Below, piece after piece: positions 52,776-62,216 of a stretch of 64,000 bases of DNA; positions within the stretch are counted from its first letter, which is position 1, and each line of letters opens with the position of its first letter. The notes below the pieces were generated by a model. That model did no database searches and was not told the DNA's origin. It was given only the letters and a program-made list of their open reading frames with translations. This DNA is from Verrucomicrobiia bacterium (GTDB lineage Bacteria; Verrucomicrobiota; Verrucomicrobiia; Verrucomicrobiales; Akkermansiaceae), in assembly GCA_030432565.1 (NCBI GenBank), contig JAUIGV010000001.1, positions 1 through 64,000 on the forward strand, given 5' to 3'. A program made the position numbers and the translations under genes.

Positions 52776-53798
52776 TTAAAAATGACTGATAATGGTCAGC
52801 CCGGGGTCGGTTTGGAATGATCCCAATTGGTGGAGAGCGTCGGGGAGTTGCTCGAGGCTGATTAAATTGGCGATGAGCTTTTCGGGAGCAAGTGATCCGT
52901 CCGCGATGCGGCCCAATAATTCAGGATAAGCAGCGGCGCCCATGCCGTGGCTGCCGATGAGTTTTAATTCCTTGGCGATGATGGTTCCCATTGGGATCCG
53001 CGGTTTTGAGTCAGCTCCCAACATGAGTCCCACTTGCACGTGGCGACCGCGTGGTTCCAGTGCATTGATGGCGGCCACGCAGGTCTCGGTTTTGCCCAAG
53101 GCATCGACCGTGACATCTGCCCGCAGATCTTTGATTTCGTCGAAGCGGCAGGTCGTCGTGGCTCCGAGTTGCCTTGCGCTTTCGAGTGCTGGGTCACGAA
53201 TGTCGATGGCGGTCACCTCGGCCCCAAGCGCGGCCGCGATCATTACTGCGGAGAGTCCCACGCCGCCGCAGCCGAAGACGGCGACCCGATCTCCTGGTTG
53301 CAAGGCTGCCTGGTCGAGATGTGCGAGCGCCCGGTAGGCCGTGGCAAACCTGCAACCGAGGGCTGCGGCCGCTTCGAAGCCGACCGTCTCCGGAAGTCGG
53401 ACAAGATTGGTTGCTGCGCCGGGGATGGCCACGAATTCGGCAAAAGCGCCGGGTCCGGTGACCCCGGGTTGATATTGGTCCGGGCAGACCTGGGTGTGGC
53501 CGCAGTTGCACTGGCGGCAGCTGCCGCAACCGCAAGCAAAAGGTGCGGTCACACGGTCACCAATCTCCCAACCCGTGACCCCTTCTCCGAGGGCTGCGAT
53601 GATCCCTGAGAATTCGTGGCCGGGAATATGGGGGAGGGTTTTGATGTCCGGGTCGTGCCCTTGCCACGCGTGCCAGTCACTCCTGCAGACTCCGGCCGCT
53701 TTAACCTCGATAACGACACCTAGAGGAGGAGGAGAGGGTGTGGGAATTGTTACGATCTCGAGGGGCGCGGCGAACTGACTGAACTGGGCGGCTTGCAT
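52776..53798 (-). CDS. Zinc-dependent alcohol dehydrogenase (MDR family)
   Basis: 340 residues. Catalytic zinc ligands lie in AAGVCRSDWHAW and PHIPGHEFSG; the structural zinc site is the four-Cys lobe CGCGSCRQCNCGHTQVC. The Rossmann NAD(P) motif is VAVFGCGGVGLSAVM, and the acidic DIRD after it favours NAD. It closely resembles bacterial zinc alcohol dehydrogenases that oxidise primary or aromatic alcohols. No pathway partner adjoins it; fxsA follows 93 bp downstream on the same strand. Confidence 0.92.
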   Translation of the reverse strand: MQAAQFSQFAAPLEIVTIPTPSPPPLGVVIEVKAAGVCRSDWHAWQGHDPDIKTLPHIPGHEFSGIIAALGEGVTGWEIGDRVTAPFACGCGSCRQCNCGHTQVCPDQYQPGVTGPGAFAEFVAIPGAATNLVRLPETVGFEAAAALGCRFATAYRALAHLDQAALQPGDRVAVFGCGGVGLSAVMIAAALGAEVTAIDIRDPALESARQLGATTTCRFDEIKDLRADVTVDALGKTETCVAAINALEPRGRHVQVGLMLGADSKPRIPMGTIIAKELKLIGSHGMGAAAYPELLGRIADGSLAPEKLIANLISLEQLPDALHQLGSFQTDPGLTIISHF

Positions 53799-53819
53799 TT
53801 TAAAAAAGGGCTTGGCTTG

Positions 53820-56800
53820 CTACGGGGTAATCGCATTCACGCGCAGGCGAAACTGACGCCTGTCAGTCGTTGAGGCAGGAGTGACTTCACGAGTAATAAT
53901 CGTCGAGGTGCCATTTCCGTTGTCGATCCTTCGTTGAACGACAAAATCCGCATCGGCATCCGTCCAATCGGTGAGATCATTTGCGGTCTCGATTCCAAGG
54001 TCGAATTTGGTGAGGCCTTGGCGGATGCGGTAGGTTATTTCGGCGTAGGCTGTTTCTCCCTCGGCGGCGATGGCAATGGTCGGAAGTTGAAAGGAAGAGG
54101 CGTCCCGTAAATCGGTGCCGAAGGCGTGTTCGAGCAAGTTGTTTACGCCGTCAAAATCGGCATCGGCGAGTGGAGCCGAGATGGTTGGGTCGAGGAGTTC
54201 GGCCTCGGTGAAGTAGGCCGCACGCCAGTCGAGGCTTGGCGGTGGGGCAACGACTCCCGGGGTGCCTCCTAATTGGCTGGAAGCTCGCCAGCTCGCAGGA
54301 TCAGCTCCGTAAGTTGCTGGAAGAATTCGTTCCAGGGTGTTCCCGGCCCCGTCCGGCGAAATCGGCCACGGGGCGGAGTCGTGGTAGTCTGCGATGTCGA
54401 CGGCCGGCATGAGGTCCGGCATTCCGGGCTGTGGGTTCGCTTCTGGCAAATTAAGGTCTATTTTTTCGCCACCGTTTGAAAGTCGGCCGGTGTAGGGGCC
54501 GAAGACGCCTACTTCTGCCGGTGGATTGAAAGTTGCACGGAAGTTGGCAGGATCGCCCTGAACCAAGAGAACCAGTTCTCCGGGTGCCAGATTCGGAGCG
54601 CCGGTGTCGAAAATATAACCAACGCCCTCGACTTGAACTCCTGCGAGTGGAATCGGGGAGTCTGAGATATTCTGAATCTCGATGAACTCAACGCCGCCAT
54701 CGAGGGGATGATACATCAATTCAGTGATGATCAGGGGCCCGACCCTTGGAGCGCTGTTCGCGAAGTTGAATGACGGGGAACGGAGTGGTGGGTAACTGAC
54801 TTCGCCGACTGAATTGACATGGCGGCCAAAGCTGAACCCTTCGGATCCATCTCCGAAGGTGAATCCAGTAACGTAATCGGTTCGACCACCAGCGGGAGAC
54901 GCTGAAAGGAGGTAGACTTCTTCACCTTCGGGGCTGAGGTCAAAGCCGGGCTCGGCACCGGGTGGGGGATTGAAGTCGGACTCGGTGAAGACCAGGAATC
55001 CACCTGGGGGAATGATGGTGTCTTCCGGAATACGGAATTTATCGTACTTTCTCAGTTCGTCGGTCAGCCACCACCCGCCGATGTCAATCGAGGTTGGGTT
55101 GGGATTGAAAATCTCGATCGCATCGGAATCGGTATTGGTCAGAGCCTCGTTGATAAAGACGTCCGGGATTTGGTCCGGAGTCGGTTCGCTGGTTCCAGGG
55201 GATCCGAGGAGACTGCGGCTGGCGGTCCAGCTCGCTCCATTTGCGGGATCGGCCGGGTCGACGAGGATGAGAGAGCGCCCGTTTACGGCCTGATCCGGCC
55301 ATGCCCCCGTCGAGGAATAGGCGAAGGATTGGATAAGGTCGCCCCCGGCGTTGCGGAGTTCGAGGAGTTCGCCTTCGTTGTTGAGAGCCCCTTCGAATTC
55401 ACCGGCGATGAAACTGTCCCGCCCGGTGCCGTAGATCTGTCTGAAAGCGGTGAGGTCATTGACGACGAGGATCTTCTCGCCTGGTGCCAGAGAGAGGAGC
55501 GAGCCCGAAGAAAAATTGAAGGCCACTCCATCGGTGAAGGCCACATCTCTCAAAGAGATGGTGGTGTCGCTGAGATTTTCGAGTTCGATAAATTCGAAGG
55601 CGTTGTTGTCAGTCAGGGCATCACCGAGGGGATATGGATCGAACATGATTTCACGAATCGCAAAATTGGCTGCGCTTGCCGGGACTTCGTTGATCAGAGC
55701 CTCCAATTTCAAGGGTGCGCCCCAGCCGGTGCCGACCGGAACACCAGATCCAGGATTGCTTCCTCCGCGTGGATCGGAGATTCGGGCGAAGACGCGGGCG
55801 GTTTCAGTCAAGGTAATGGGACCGGTATATTGCCTGCCGCCGGAGGTGCCTTGGTCGACTTGCTTCTCTCCAGCCAAAAGCCGGGCCTGGATGAGGAAGT
55901 CGCTACTGGTGCTGTTTCCATTGAGGCCGTGGATGGCAAGGATGTTTTCGCCGGCTTGCAGAGCACCAACATAGGCATCTGCTTCGAAATCGAGAAATGT
56001 GACCGCGATTCCATCGTCATTGTTCTGCGTGGCACTGGAATTCCAGGCCAGTGTTTGAGGGGCATTCCCGGCCGCGATCCGGGTGCCATTGAGAAACGCG
56101 ACGAAACCGTCATCATAGCGCATTTGCAAGGTCAGGTAGTTGAAGTTGGCGAGCTCGGCGGCATCGACATTGAAGGGAATGCGGACAAAGGCAGAGGTGT
56201 TGACTCCGGACATGACAGGATTGGGCGCCTCAAAGTTGATGTCGATATAGGGATCATAAGTCGTGGCGTTGTCGAAGCCGACGCCGTTGGTGCCGCTGAT
56301 CCAGGTGTCATCGTCGTATGGTTCATTCCCTCCGCGCCAGTTCGTCCCGATGTCGCTGGTTGGGACGATGGCCCTGACCGGGGTCGTGATGTCGACGAGG
56401 GTTTCGGTGCTTAGCACGGTCGTGTTGCTGGTGAATCGGGGATCCGTTCCATCCAAGGTATACCAAATGGAGCGACCGTTGGAGAGGTCGCCCGAAAGTG
56501 TCAGCGTTGTTCCGGCAGGGAAGATTCCACTTTCCAGATTGGCGGAGGGCTCCGGCACAAATTGGCCGTCCATCCAGTTGAGACGCGTTGTCACCCAGTT
56601 CCGGAGGTGATTGACTTCTCCCTGGTATCCTCCGAAGCGTGGTTGATTTGACCAGCGCTGAAAGTTTCTTACCTGCGCTTGATTGAGTTCAGCGGCGTAG
56701 GTGTTGATAATCTGCTCTACGTTGGCATTTGTCCAAACGTCCTTGCGAAGTTCGAAGTAACGGTCGATGTAGAGTTGCCAAAAGTCTTCATGGTTAAAGA

Positions 56801-59123
56801 GCTGGTTCCACCAGTTGAAGGTGTAATAGTTGGTTCCGCCCGACCAGGTGGTTGGGTTGTCGTCCCGCCCGTCGGTGGAGTCCATGGATCTGTCGAAGTC
56901 CCAGATGGGACCGAATTCGACTTTGCCGGTGCGTTTTTTGTGGAAGTAGGTGCTGAGTCGCAGGGCGTCCGCATTGAGGGCAAGGACATTGAGCAGGTGA
57001 TGGTCCACCCAGGCCAGAGGATCGATGTATTCTTCATAATTGCCTTCACTCAGCGAGGTGCTCATGGAATTGAGATGGTTGCGGACCCAGGCGGCCTGTT
57101 CTGCAGTGGCGTCTTCTTCCTTGGGGTAAACCCAGCCGAGGGTAAAGCCGCCCGCATTTAATCCACCATCGCCCGGGTCGAGGCGGTCGATTTTCATGAT
57201 GTATCCGCCGGTAATTCCAGGTTCGGTGGCGACGCTGTCAGGTAGTCGCTCGACGTCAACCCTGTCATTATCGCGGGTGATTTTCTCCATGAAGGTATAG
57301 ACTCCATCATAATCAAACGAGCTGCTCGTGCCATAGTTTAAGTCGCCCCCGTTGGTGTTCAGAAAGAGTTCCACAAACCGGGTGCGGACGGCGTAGCGCC
57401 CTGTCTGGTTGCTTAAATTATAGATGAAGGCGTTCCGCATGAGAGACCGGTCAAATGTGGATCGGGCATTAAGAATCCAGTCGGACTCCTCCGGCATCCC
57501 CAGGGGCGAAATGTCCTTGTTCCGATTATCCTCGTTCCAGGCCTCGATACTGTAGGCCTTCTTTTCGAAGCCCGCGGAAGAAGACCCGCGGGTCTTGTAA
57601 CCACCGCGGGTGCCCAAAGCATATGGCTTGTTCAGGGTGGTGATTCCGGTGCCGGGATCAGGTTCGAAGAAGGCAAAAAAGACGTAGGCTTTTCCATTGC
57701 TGGCAGTGGGGCCTCCGCTAAAGCGCTCCATAATTACGACGGGAATATCGGAAGTGAATGACTCGGCGCTGGAAGCGAGTTTGATGTAACCAGCCTCCAC
57801 AACGGGGCCCGGGGCCAAAGTCGATTCGTAGGCGCGGGCTCGAATGATTTGAGAAGAGGTGATATTGATTGGAGAGCCTGTGTAGAGGGGCGAGGATAAT
57901 GTCGGAACGTCTCCATTGGTGGTGAAACGAATTTGCGCGGATGGGGAAGTGACGGACAGCTCGAGGGAAAGGGCGCCGGTGAATCCCCGGCCGGGAATTG
58001 AGAAGGAGACCGCCTCGGCTGGTAGCCCTTGGTTTGTGCCGTTGGTAGTGGCCGGGGTTGCGATTTGAAAATAGTCTGCGCCTCCAAGACCGGGGTTTGT
58101 AGCGGCGGTCGTTGCATCAAGCTGTGGGAGAATGAGAAGGTCCGAGCTCCCCAGAGTCCCATTGAGCCCCTGGATGGCAAGCACGTTGCTACCCGGTTCC
58201 AGAAGGTTGAGGTCAGCCGTAATGTTGAAGTCGACAAAGACAAGCGCGCTGCTATCCGGGTGGTCGCCGGTCGCCAGGGAGTTCCACTGTGGATTCGTGG
58301 GAGCCTGGGCTGACGCGACGAGTGTTCCGTTGAGATAGGCGGCAAAGCCATCGTCATACTTCATGCGGAGTGTCAGAGAGGTGAGCGCTGCCGGGTCATC
58401 TACCGTAAAAGGAACACGGATGTAGACGCTTCCGTTGATCTCATCCATCTGGGATTGTACATCGGCATTACTCCCAATGAGATTGCCATAATCGTATCCG
58501 ACTCCGGTGTTGGCAGGGGCCCAGGAAGAATCATCGAAGAGTCGATTGCGCCAGATGACACCTATGTCCGAATTTGGGACAAGGAGGCTACAGATCGAGT
58601 TTTCAGGAATGAGGGTGACTGCCGAGCCGCTTCCGGTCTGAGCGAGGCCATAAGAAAAGTCGTCGAATTGTTCGGGGTAATTCGGGTATTCGAAGGCGAT
58701 GGTTCGGCCATCGGTTTCCACGAGCGCCAGATATCCCCCTGCGTCTCTATTGAGTTTGAAATTGGTGTGAAGCTCCCCGCCCTTGCGATCCTTGTCGGAG
58801 GCGAAGATGATCAGTGATCCACCCGAGGGGAGTATTGTATTTTGAGGAAGTTCCCACTTGTTGAGTTCATCTCTATCATTGGTGACAAACCAGCCTCCAA
58901 TATCGACGGGATTGGGATCGGGATTGAAAATCTCCATCCAGTCGGAGGATTCTCCATCTTCATCATAAAGCGATTTGTCATTGGAAGCCATGAACTCGAC
59001 AATGACCGGTGCGGCGAGAGCTTCGGTGATCGGCACGCAGAGGCACAATACGGACAGGAAAGCGAAACTGTGGGCGCGGATAAGGCTGGCGACGGTCCAT
59101 CCGGGAAGGGAAGAAGTGTTCAT
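53820..59123 (-). CDS. Giant secreted CotH/lamin-tail-domain protein
   Basis: 1767 residues with a signal peptide (FAFLSVLCLCVPITEALAA). In order: a lamin-tail (LTD) domain at about 40-155 (WMEIFNPDPNPVDIGGW); a beta-sandwich unit at ~183-336; a chitobiase-type domain near 400; a CotH kinase-like domain at ~500-830 (YKTRGSSS, GVYTFMEKI, GPIWDFDRSMDS as metal site); a second chitobiase-type stretch near 888; a second copy of the beta-sandwich unit at ~924-1087; then LTDs at about 1155, 1320 and 1460 (EFIELENLSD, IEIFNPNPTSIDIGGW, EFIEIQNISD). The C-terminus ends in a fibronectin-like tail. Spore-coat CotH phosphorylates proteins; exported bacterial versions are unstudied. Probably surface adhesive or structural. 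Confidence 0.88.
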   Translation of the reverse strand: MNTSSLPGWTVASLIRAHSFAFLSVLCLCVPITEALAAPVIVEFMASNDKSLYDEDGESSDWMEIFNPDPNPVDIGGWFVTNDRDELNKWELPQNTILPSGGSLIIFASDKDRKGGELHTNFKLNRDAGGYLALVETDGRTIAFEYPNYPEQFDDFSYGLAQTGSGSAVTLIPENSICSLLVPNSDIGVIWRNRLFDDSSWAPANTGVGYDYGNLIGSNADVQSQMDEINGSVYIRVPFTVDDPAALTSLTLRMKYDDGFAAYLNGTLVASAQAPTNPQWNSLATGDHPDSSALVFVDFNITADLNLLEPGSNVLAIQGLNGTLGSSDLLILPQLDATTAATNPGLGGADYFQIATPATTNGTNQGLPAEAVSFSIPGRGFTGALSLELSVTSPSAQIRFTTNGDVPTLSSPLYTGSPINITSSQIIRARAYESTLAPGPVVEAGYIKLASSAESFTSDIPVVIMERFSGGPTASNGKAYVFFAFFEPDPGTGITTLNKPYALGTRGGYKTRGSSSAGFEKKAYSIEAWNEDNRNKDISPLGMPEESDWILNARSTFDRSLMRNAFIYNLSNQTGRYAVRTRFVELFLNTNGGDLNYGTSSSFDYDGVYTFMEKITRDNDRVDVERLPDSVATEPGITGGYIMKIDRLDPGDGGLNAGGFTLGWVYPKEEDATAEQAAWVRNHLNSMSTSLSEGNYEEYIDPLAWVDHHLLNVLALNADALRLSTYFHKKRTGKVEFGPIWDFDRSMDSTDGRDDNPTTWSGGTNYYTFNWWNQLFNHEDFWQLYIDRYFELRKDVWTNANVEQIINTYAAELNQAQVRNFQRWSNQPRFGGYQGEVNHLRNWVTTRLNWMDGQFVPEPSANLESGIFPAGTTLTLSGDLSNGRSIWYTLDGTDPRFTSNTTVLSTETLVDITTPVRAIVPTSDIGTNWRGGNEPYDDDTWISGTNGVGFDNATTYDPYIDINFEAPNPVMSGVNTSAFVRIPFNVDAAELANFNYLTLQMRYDDGFVAFLNGTRIAAGNAPQTLAWNSSATQNNDDGIAVTFLDFEADAYVGALQAGENILAIHGLNGNSTSSDFLIQARLLAGEKQVDQGTSGGRQYTGPITLTETARVFARISDPRGGSNPGSGVPVGTGWGAPLKLEALINEVPASAANFAIREIMFDPYPLGDALTDNNAFEFIELENLSDTTISLRDVAFTDGVAFNFSSGSLLSLAPGEKILVVNDLTAFRQIYGTGRDSFIAGEFEGALNNEGELLELRNAGGDLIQSFAYSSTGAWPDQAVNGRSLILVDPADPANGASWTASRSLLGSPGTSEPTPDQIPDVFINEALTNTDSDAIEIFNPNPTSIDIGGWWLTDELRKYDKFRIPEDTIIPPGGFLVFTESDFNPPPGAEPGFDLSPEGEEVYLLSASPAGGRTDYVTGFTFGDGSEGFSFGRHVNSVGEVSYPPLRSPSFNFANSAPRVGPLIITELMYHPLDGGVEFIEIQNISDSPIPLAGVQVEGVGYIFDTGAPNLAPGELVLLVQGDPANFRATFNPPAEVGVFGPYTGRLSNGGEKIDLNLPEANPQPGMPDLMPAVDIADYHDSAPWPISPDGAGNTLERILPATYGADPASWRASSQLGGTPGVVAPPPSLDWRAAYFTEAELLDPTISAPLADADFDGVNNLLEHAFGTDLRDASSFQLPTIAIAAEGETAYAEITYRIRQGLTKFDLGIETANDLTDWTDADADFVVQRRIDNGNGTSTIITREVTPASTTDRRQFRLRVNAITP

Positions 59124-59368
59124 GAAAACGAAGGGGTAACGCGGAAAAGGTGCTCCGGGGAGTTTGAAAATTAGTCAATGAATCAGCTGAGAGCAATGAG
59201 CCAAATGGCGTAAGTTTGGGCAGCTTCAAGGTAAAGATCGGCCAAATTGCGTGAAAGACACGATCGTTAGGTGGTTTGTTGGCGGCGATCTTTGATCCTC
59301 CGGTAAGGGCGGAAGGGCGAAACAAAAAAAGGCTTCAATCTGCCGCCACAATTCGTAGACGTTATTTT

Positions 59369-60394
59369 ATGAGTGAAACTTACAATGTCGGCGTGATCGG
59401 CTACGGCTGGGCCGCGACGGCCCATATCGAGGCCATTAATAATACCACCCAGGGCAGGGTGACCGCCGTTTACTCGTCCCGTGATCTAGATCCTGCCACC
59501 CTTTCCGCGGCACATGGAGGGGAGATCAAGGTCTACCACAAGGTGGAAGATCTCCTCGAGGACGAATCCATCGACGTGGTCGATATCACCTCCTATCCGG
59601 CCCAGCACAAGGAGCAAGCAATCGCGGCTGCAAAGGCCGGCAAGCAGGTGATCCTCGAAAAACCGATTACCCTGAATCTTGCCGACGCCGGGGCGATCAA
59701 AGAAGCCTTTGAAGAACACGGCACAAAATCCTGCGTCTGCTTTGAACTCCGGTTCATCTCCCAGCTCACCACGATCAAGGCGCTTCTCGACGACGGTATG
59801 ATCGGCGACATCCACTATGGCGAGGTCGACTACTATCACGGTATCGGTCCCTGGTATGGCCAGTATCGTTGGAACACCACCCGCGAGAACGGCGGGAGCT
59901 CGCTGCTCTCGGCCGGTTGTCACGCTCTTGATGCGCTCCTCCTGTGCATGGGATCGGAAGTGGAAGAGGTCACCGCTTATAATGCCCGGTCCCGGAACGC
60001 GGTCTTCACCAAGTACGAATACCCTACGACCACGACCACTCTCGTGAAGTTCAAGAATGGAGCGGTGGGGAAGTGCGCGAGCGTGATCGACTGCCTCCAG
60101 CCCTACTACTTCCACACTCACTTGTGTGGCAGCGAGGGAAGCATCCTCGACAACAAACTCTACTCCTCGAAGCTCCACCTTCGGGATAAAAAATGGACCG
60201 AGTTGCCCGTGGCTCTCGCCGATTCGGGGGATGTTGCAGACCATCCCTATCAGGACCAGTTCCAGGCCTTCTTCGATGCCCTCGACCGGGACGAGACGAT
60301 GCCGCTCACCAGCTACGAGGAAGCCTTCAAAACGTTCCGGGTCCTTTTCGCTGCCGACCAAAGTGCCGCCGAGGGACGCACCATCCGTCTGTAA
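59369..60394 (+). CDS. Gfo/Idh/MocA family oxidoreductase, first gene of sugar operon
   Basis: About 341 residues from 59369 (MSETYNVGVIGYGWAATAH), cytoplasmic. The Rossmann start GVIGYGWAATAHIEAI and the catalytic EKP motif (VILEKPITLN) are clear, then the C-terminal beta domain (YHGIGPWYGQYRW, LSAGCHALDALLLCMG). It oxidises or reduces a sugar or inositol with NAD(P). It is followed 10 bp downstream by a PIG-L deacetylase and then a NagB-like gene, so an amino- or N-acetyl-sugar is the likely substrate class. No Tat signal, unlike the oxidoreductase at 28 kb. Confidence 0.9.
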   Translation: MSETYNVGVIGYGWAATAHIEAINNTTQGRVTAVYSSRDLDPATLSAAHGGEIKVYHKVEDLLEDESIDVVDITSYPAQHKEQAIAAAKAGKQVILEKPITLNLADAGAIKEAFEEHGTKSCVCFELRFISQLTTIKALLDDGMIGDIHYGEVDYYHGIGPWYGQYRWNTTRENGGSSLLSAGCHALDALLLCMGSEVEEVTAYNARSRNAVFTKYEYPTTTTTLVKFKNGAVGKCASVIDCLQPYYFHTHLCGSEGSILDNKLYSSKLHLRDKKWTELPVALADSGDVADHPYQDQFQAFFDALDRDETMPLTSYEEAFKTFRVLFAADQSAAEGRTIRL

Positions 60395-60404
60395 AACGAT
60401 CGTC

Positions 60405-61202
60405 ATGCGCACCACCGCCCTAGCCATCTTTGCCCATCCCGATGACATCGAGTATTTCGGGGCCGGCACCCTGCTTCTCCTCCGCGAAGCGGGCTTTGAG
60501 ATCCACTACTTTAATCTCTCCTCCGGGAGCTGCGGATCCATTGAGATGGATGCCGGGGAGACACGGCGGGTCCGCCTCGCGGAGGCCCAAAATGCCGCCA
60601 CTATTCTTGGAGCCACCTTCCATCCGCCGATCTGCGATGACCTGGAAATTTTCTACAATCTCTCTCTTCTCCGCAAGGTCGCCGCAGTTGTGCGGCAGGT
60701 GAAACCGTCGATCGTTCTTACGCATCCACCGCAGGATTACATGGAAGACCACGCCAACGCCTGCCGGCTGGCGGTGACCGCCGCCTTTACCAGCGGCATG
60801 CCAAACTTCGTGACCGACCCTCCCTCCCGCGACACATACCCGGAGGATGTTTTCGTGTATCACTCGATGCCACATGGCCTCTGCGATCAACTCCGGGTTC
60901 CGGTCACCGCGGGCTCCTTTGTGGACACCTCCACAGTCATTGATCGACAGCAGAAGGCTCTCGCCGCCCACGCCTCCCAGCAAGACTGGCTCGATCATTC
61001 CCAGGGGGCGAATTCCTACCTGCAGGTTCTCGACTCGTTGGCAGAGCGGGTTGGCCAGCTTTCCGGGAAGTTCGCGAAGGCCGAAGGCTGGCGACGTCAC
61101 CTGCACCTGGGATACTCAGCCAAAGATGAGGACCCCCTCGCTGAAATTCTCGGTGAGCGCTACCTGATCAATCCGGATTACCCTTCAACAACCACCTCTT
61201 AA
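60405..61202 (+). CDS. PIG-L family deacetylase
   Basis: About 265 residues from 60405 ([21 protein letters not shown]). The zinc motif HPDD (residues 11-14) and the later His ([10 protein letters not shown]) are as in GlcNAc-PI and mycothiol-type deacetylases. Family members remove the N-acetyl group from GlcNAc-containing substrates. The frame is open much further upstream, but that part overlaps the oxidoreductase gene. Overlaps the next start by 1 bp. With its neighbours it suggests deacetylation of an N-acetyl amino sugar before deamination. Confidence 0.92.
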   Translation: MRTTALAIFAHPDDIEYFGAGTLLLLREAGFEIHYFNLSSGSCGSIEMDAGETRRVRLAEAQNAATILGATFHPPICDDLEIFYNLSLLRKVAAVVRQVKPSIVLTHPPQDYMEDHANACRLAVTAAFTSGMPNFVTDPPSRDTYPEDVFVYHSMPHGLCDQLRVPVTAGSFVDTSTVIDRQQKALAAHASQQDWLDHSQGANSYLQVLDSLAERVGQLSGKFAKAEGWRRHLHLGYSAKDEDPLAEILGERYLINPDYPSTTTS

Positions 61203-62131
61203 TGATGCGCAAATACTCCAAGATCTCTCCCGACTGGTGGGACTACACCACTCTTGATGACGAACTGATCCAGGACGCCGCCCGCCTGACTCCGCACGAT
61301 CTCCGGCAGCTCTCCCGTCCCGGGTTCGAGGTTGTCTTCTATGACACCCTCGAGGAATTCTACCTGTGTGAGGCGCTCGAATACATCAATGCCTGGAAGC
61401 AGGCTACGGCTGACAATCCAGTCGGGATCTGCGGGCCCATCGGGCCGACCGAGCAATTGCCTCTGGTGGCCCGCCTTTGCAACGAACTCGATCTCGACCT
61501 TTCCCATGCCCATTTCTGGGGGATGGACGAATGGATCGGCGAGGATGGCCGCGAGGTGCCCCTCGATCACCCGCTGTCCTTCGAGCGTGCTGACCGGGAG
61601 CTGTGCTTCAATCATCTGAAGAACCCCATTCCCGGGGAGAATCTACATTTTCCAAAGGCCGACACCGGGGCCTTTATCGCTTCCTGGAGGGCCGGGATTC
61701 GCTGCGCGGTGATGCAGGGAGGGCAGGGGGATATCAAGCACTGGGCCTTCAATGATCCGCTCCGTCGCGAGGGTCGGTATGCCGATGCACCGCCGTCGCC
61801 GGAGGAGTATCGCCGACTCACCACACGCATTGTCGAGTTGCACCCGGTGACCTTGGCGCAGAATGCCCGCACCTCGGGAGGCGGAAACATCACCATGGTC
61901 CCCAACCGCGCCGTCACCGTCGGGCCGGTCGAGACTTGGCAGGCCGAGAAAGTTTCCATCTGGCAGGCCGGGACCCATGATAATCCACTCGGACAGCGCC
62001 TCACCGCCCTTATGATCTCGAAGGGGATTGCCGACTCCGCGGTGCCGATGTCACTCCTCGCCGACCACCCCAACGTGCGCTTCAATTACTTCCGCGGCGG
62101 ACTGGGATCCTGCGCGGTGGAGATGCACTAA
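61202..62131 (+). CDS. NagB-like glucosamine-6-phosphate deaminase/6-phosphogluconolactonase fold protein
   Basis: 309 residues. The fold signature is [18 protein letters not shown] and [15 protein letters not shown] (the DE of the catalytic region), with [16 protein letters not shown], which contains a GGxGDxxHxAFN-type motif like NagB's GxGxDGHIAFNEP. It differs from standard NagB in detail (AFNDPL, long C-terminus), so the exact substrate may not be GlcN6P. Known family members convert GlcN6P to Fru6P and ammonia. Last gene of the three-gene operon; the operon logic is oxidise, deacetylate, deaminate. Start is ATG 61202 or ATG 61205. Confidence 0.85.
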   Translation: MMRKYSKISPDWWDYTTLDDELIQDAARLTPHDLRQLSRPGFEVVFYDTLEEFYLCEALEYINAWKQATADNPVGICGPIGPTEQLPLVARLCNELDLDLSHAHFWGMDEWIGEDGREVPLDHPLSFERADRELCFNHLKNPIPGENLHFPKADTGAFIASWRAGIRCAVMQGGQGDIKHWAFNDPLRREGRYADAPPSPEEYRRLTTRIVELHPVTLAQNARTSGGGNITMVPNRAVTVGPVETWQAEKVSIWQAGTHDNPLGQRLTALMISKGIADSAVPMSLLADHPNVRFNYFRGGLGSCAVEMH

Positions 62132-62199
62132 TTCCCAATGCAGTAGAGATGCCGGTCTCCACGGAGAAACCATTGGCCACCGACAATGACAGGTGAGGC
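62128..62199 (-). pseudogene. C-terminal remnant of a PQQ-type beta-propeller protein
   Basis: A minus-strand frame of 23 codons plus TAG reads ASPVIVGGQWFLRGDRHLYC followed by IGN. This matches the typical end of verrucomicrobial PQQ-like beta-propeller proteins (…ASPVxxDGxxFxRxDRHLYCIG). It has no start and is too short to be a gene, and it lies between the ABC gene stop and the nagB-like stop codon, overlapping the latter. It is most simply the leftover 3' end of a deleted gene. Confidence 0.6.
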
Positions 62200-62216
62200 C
62201 GAGCCCGGACAATCCC

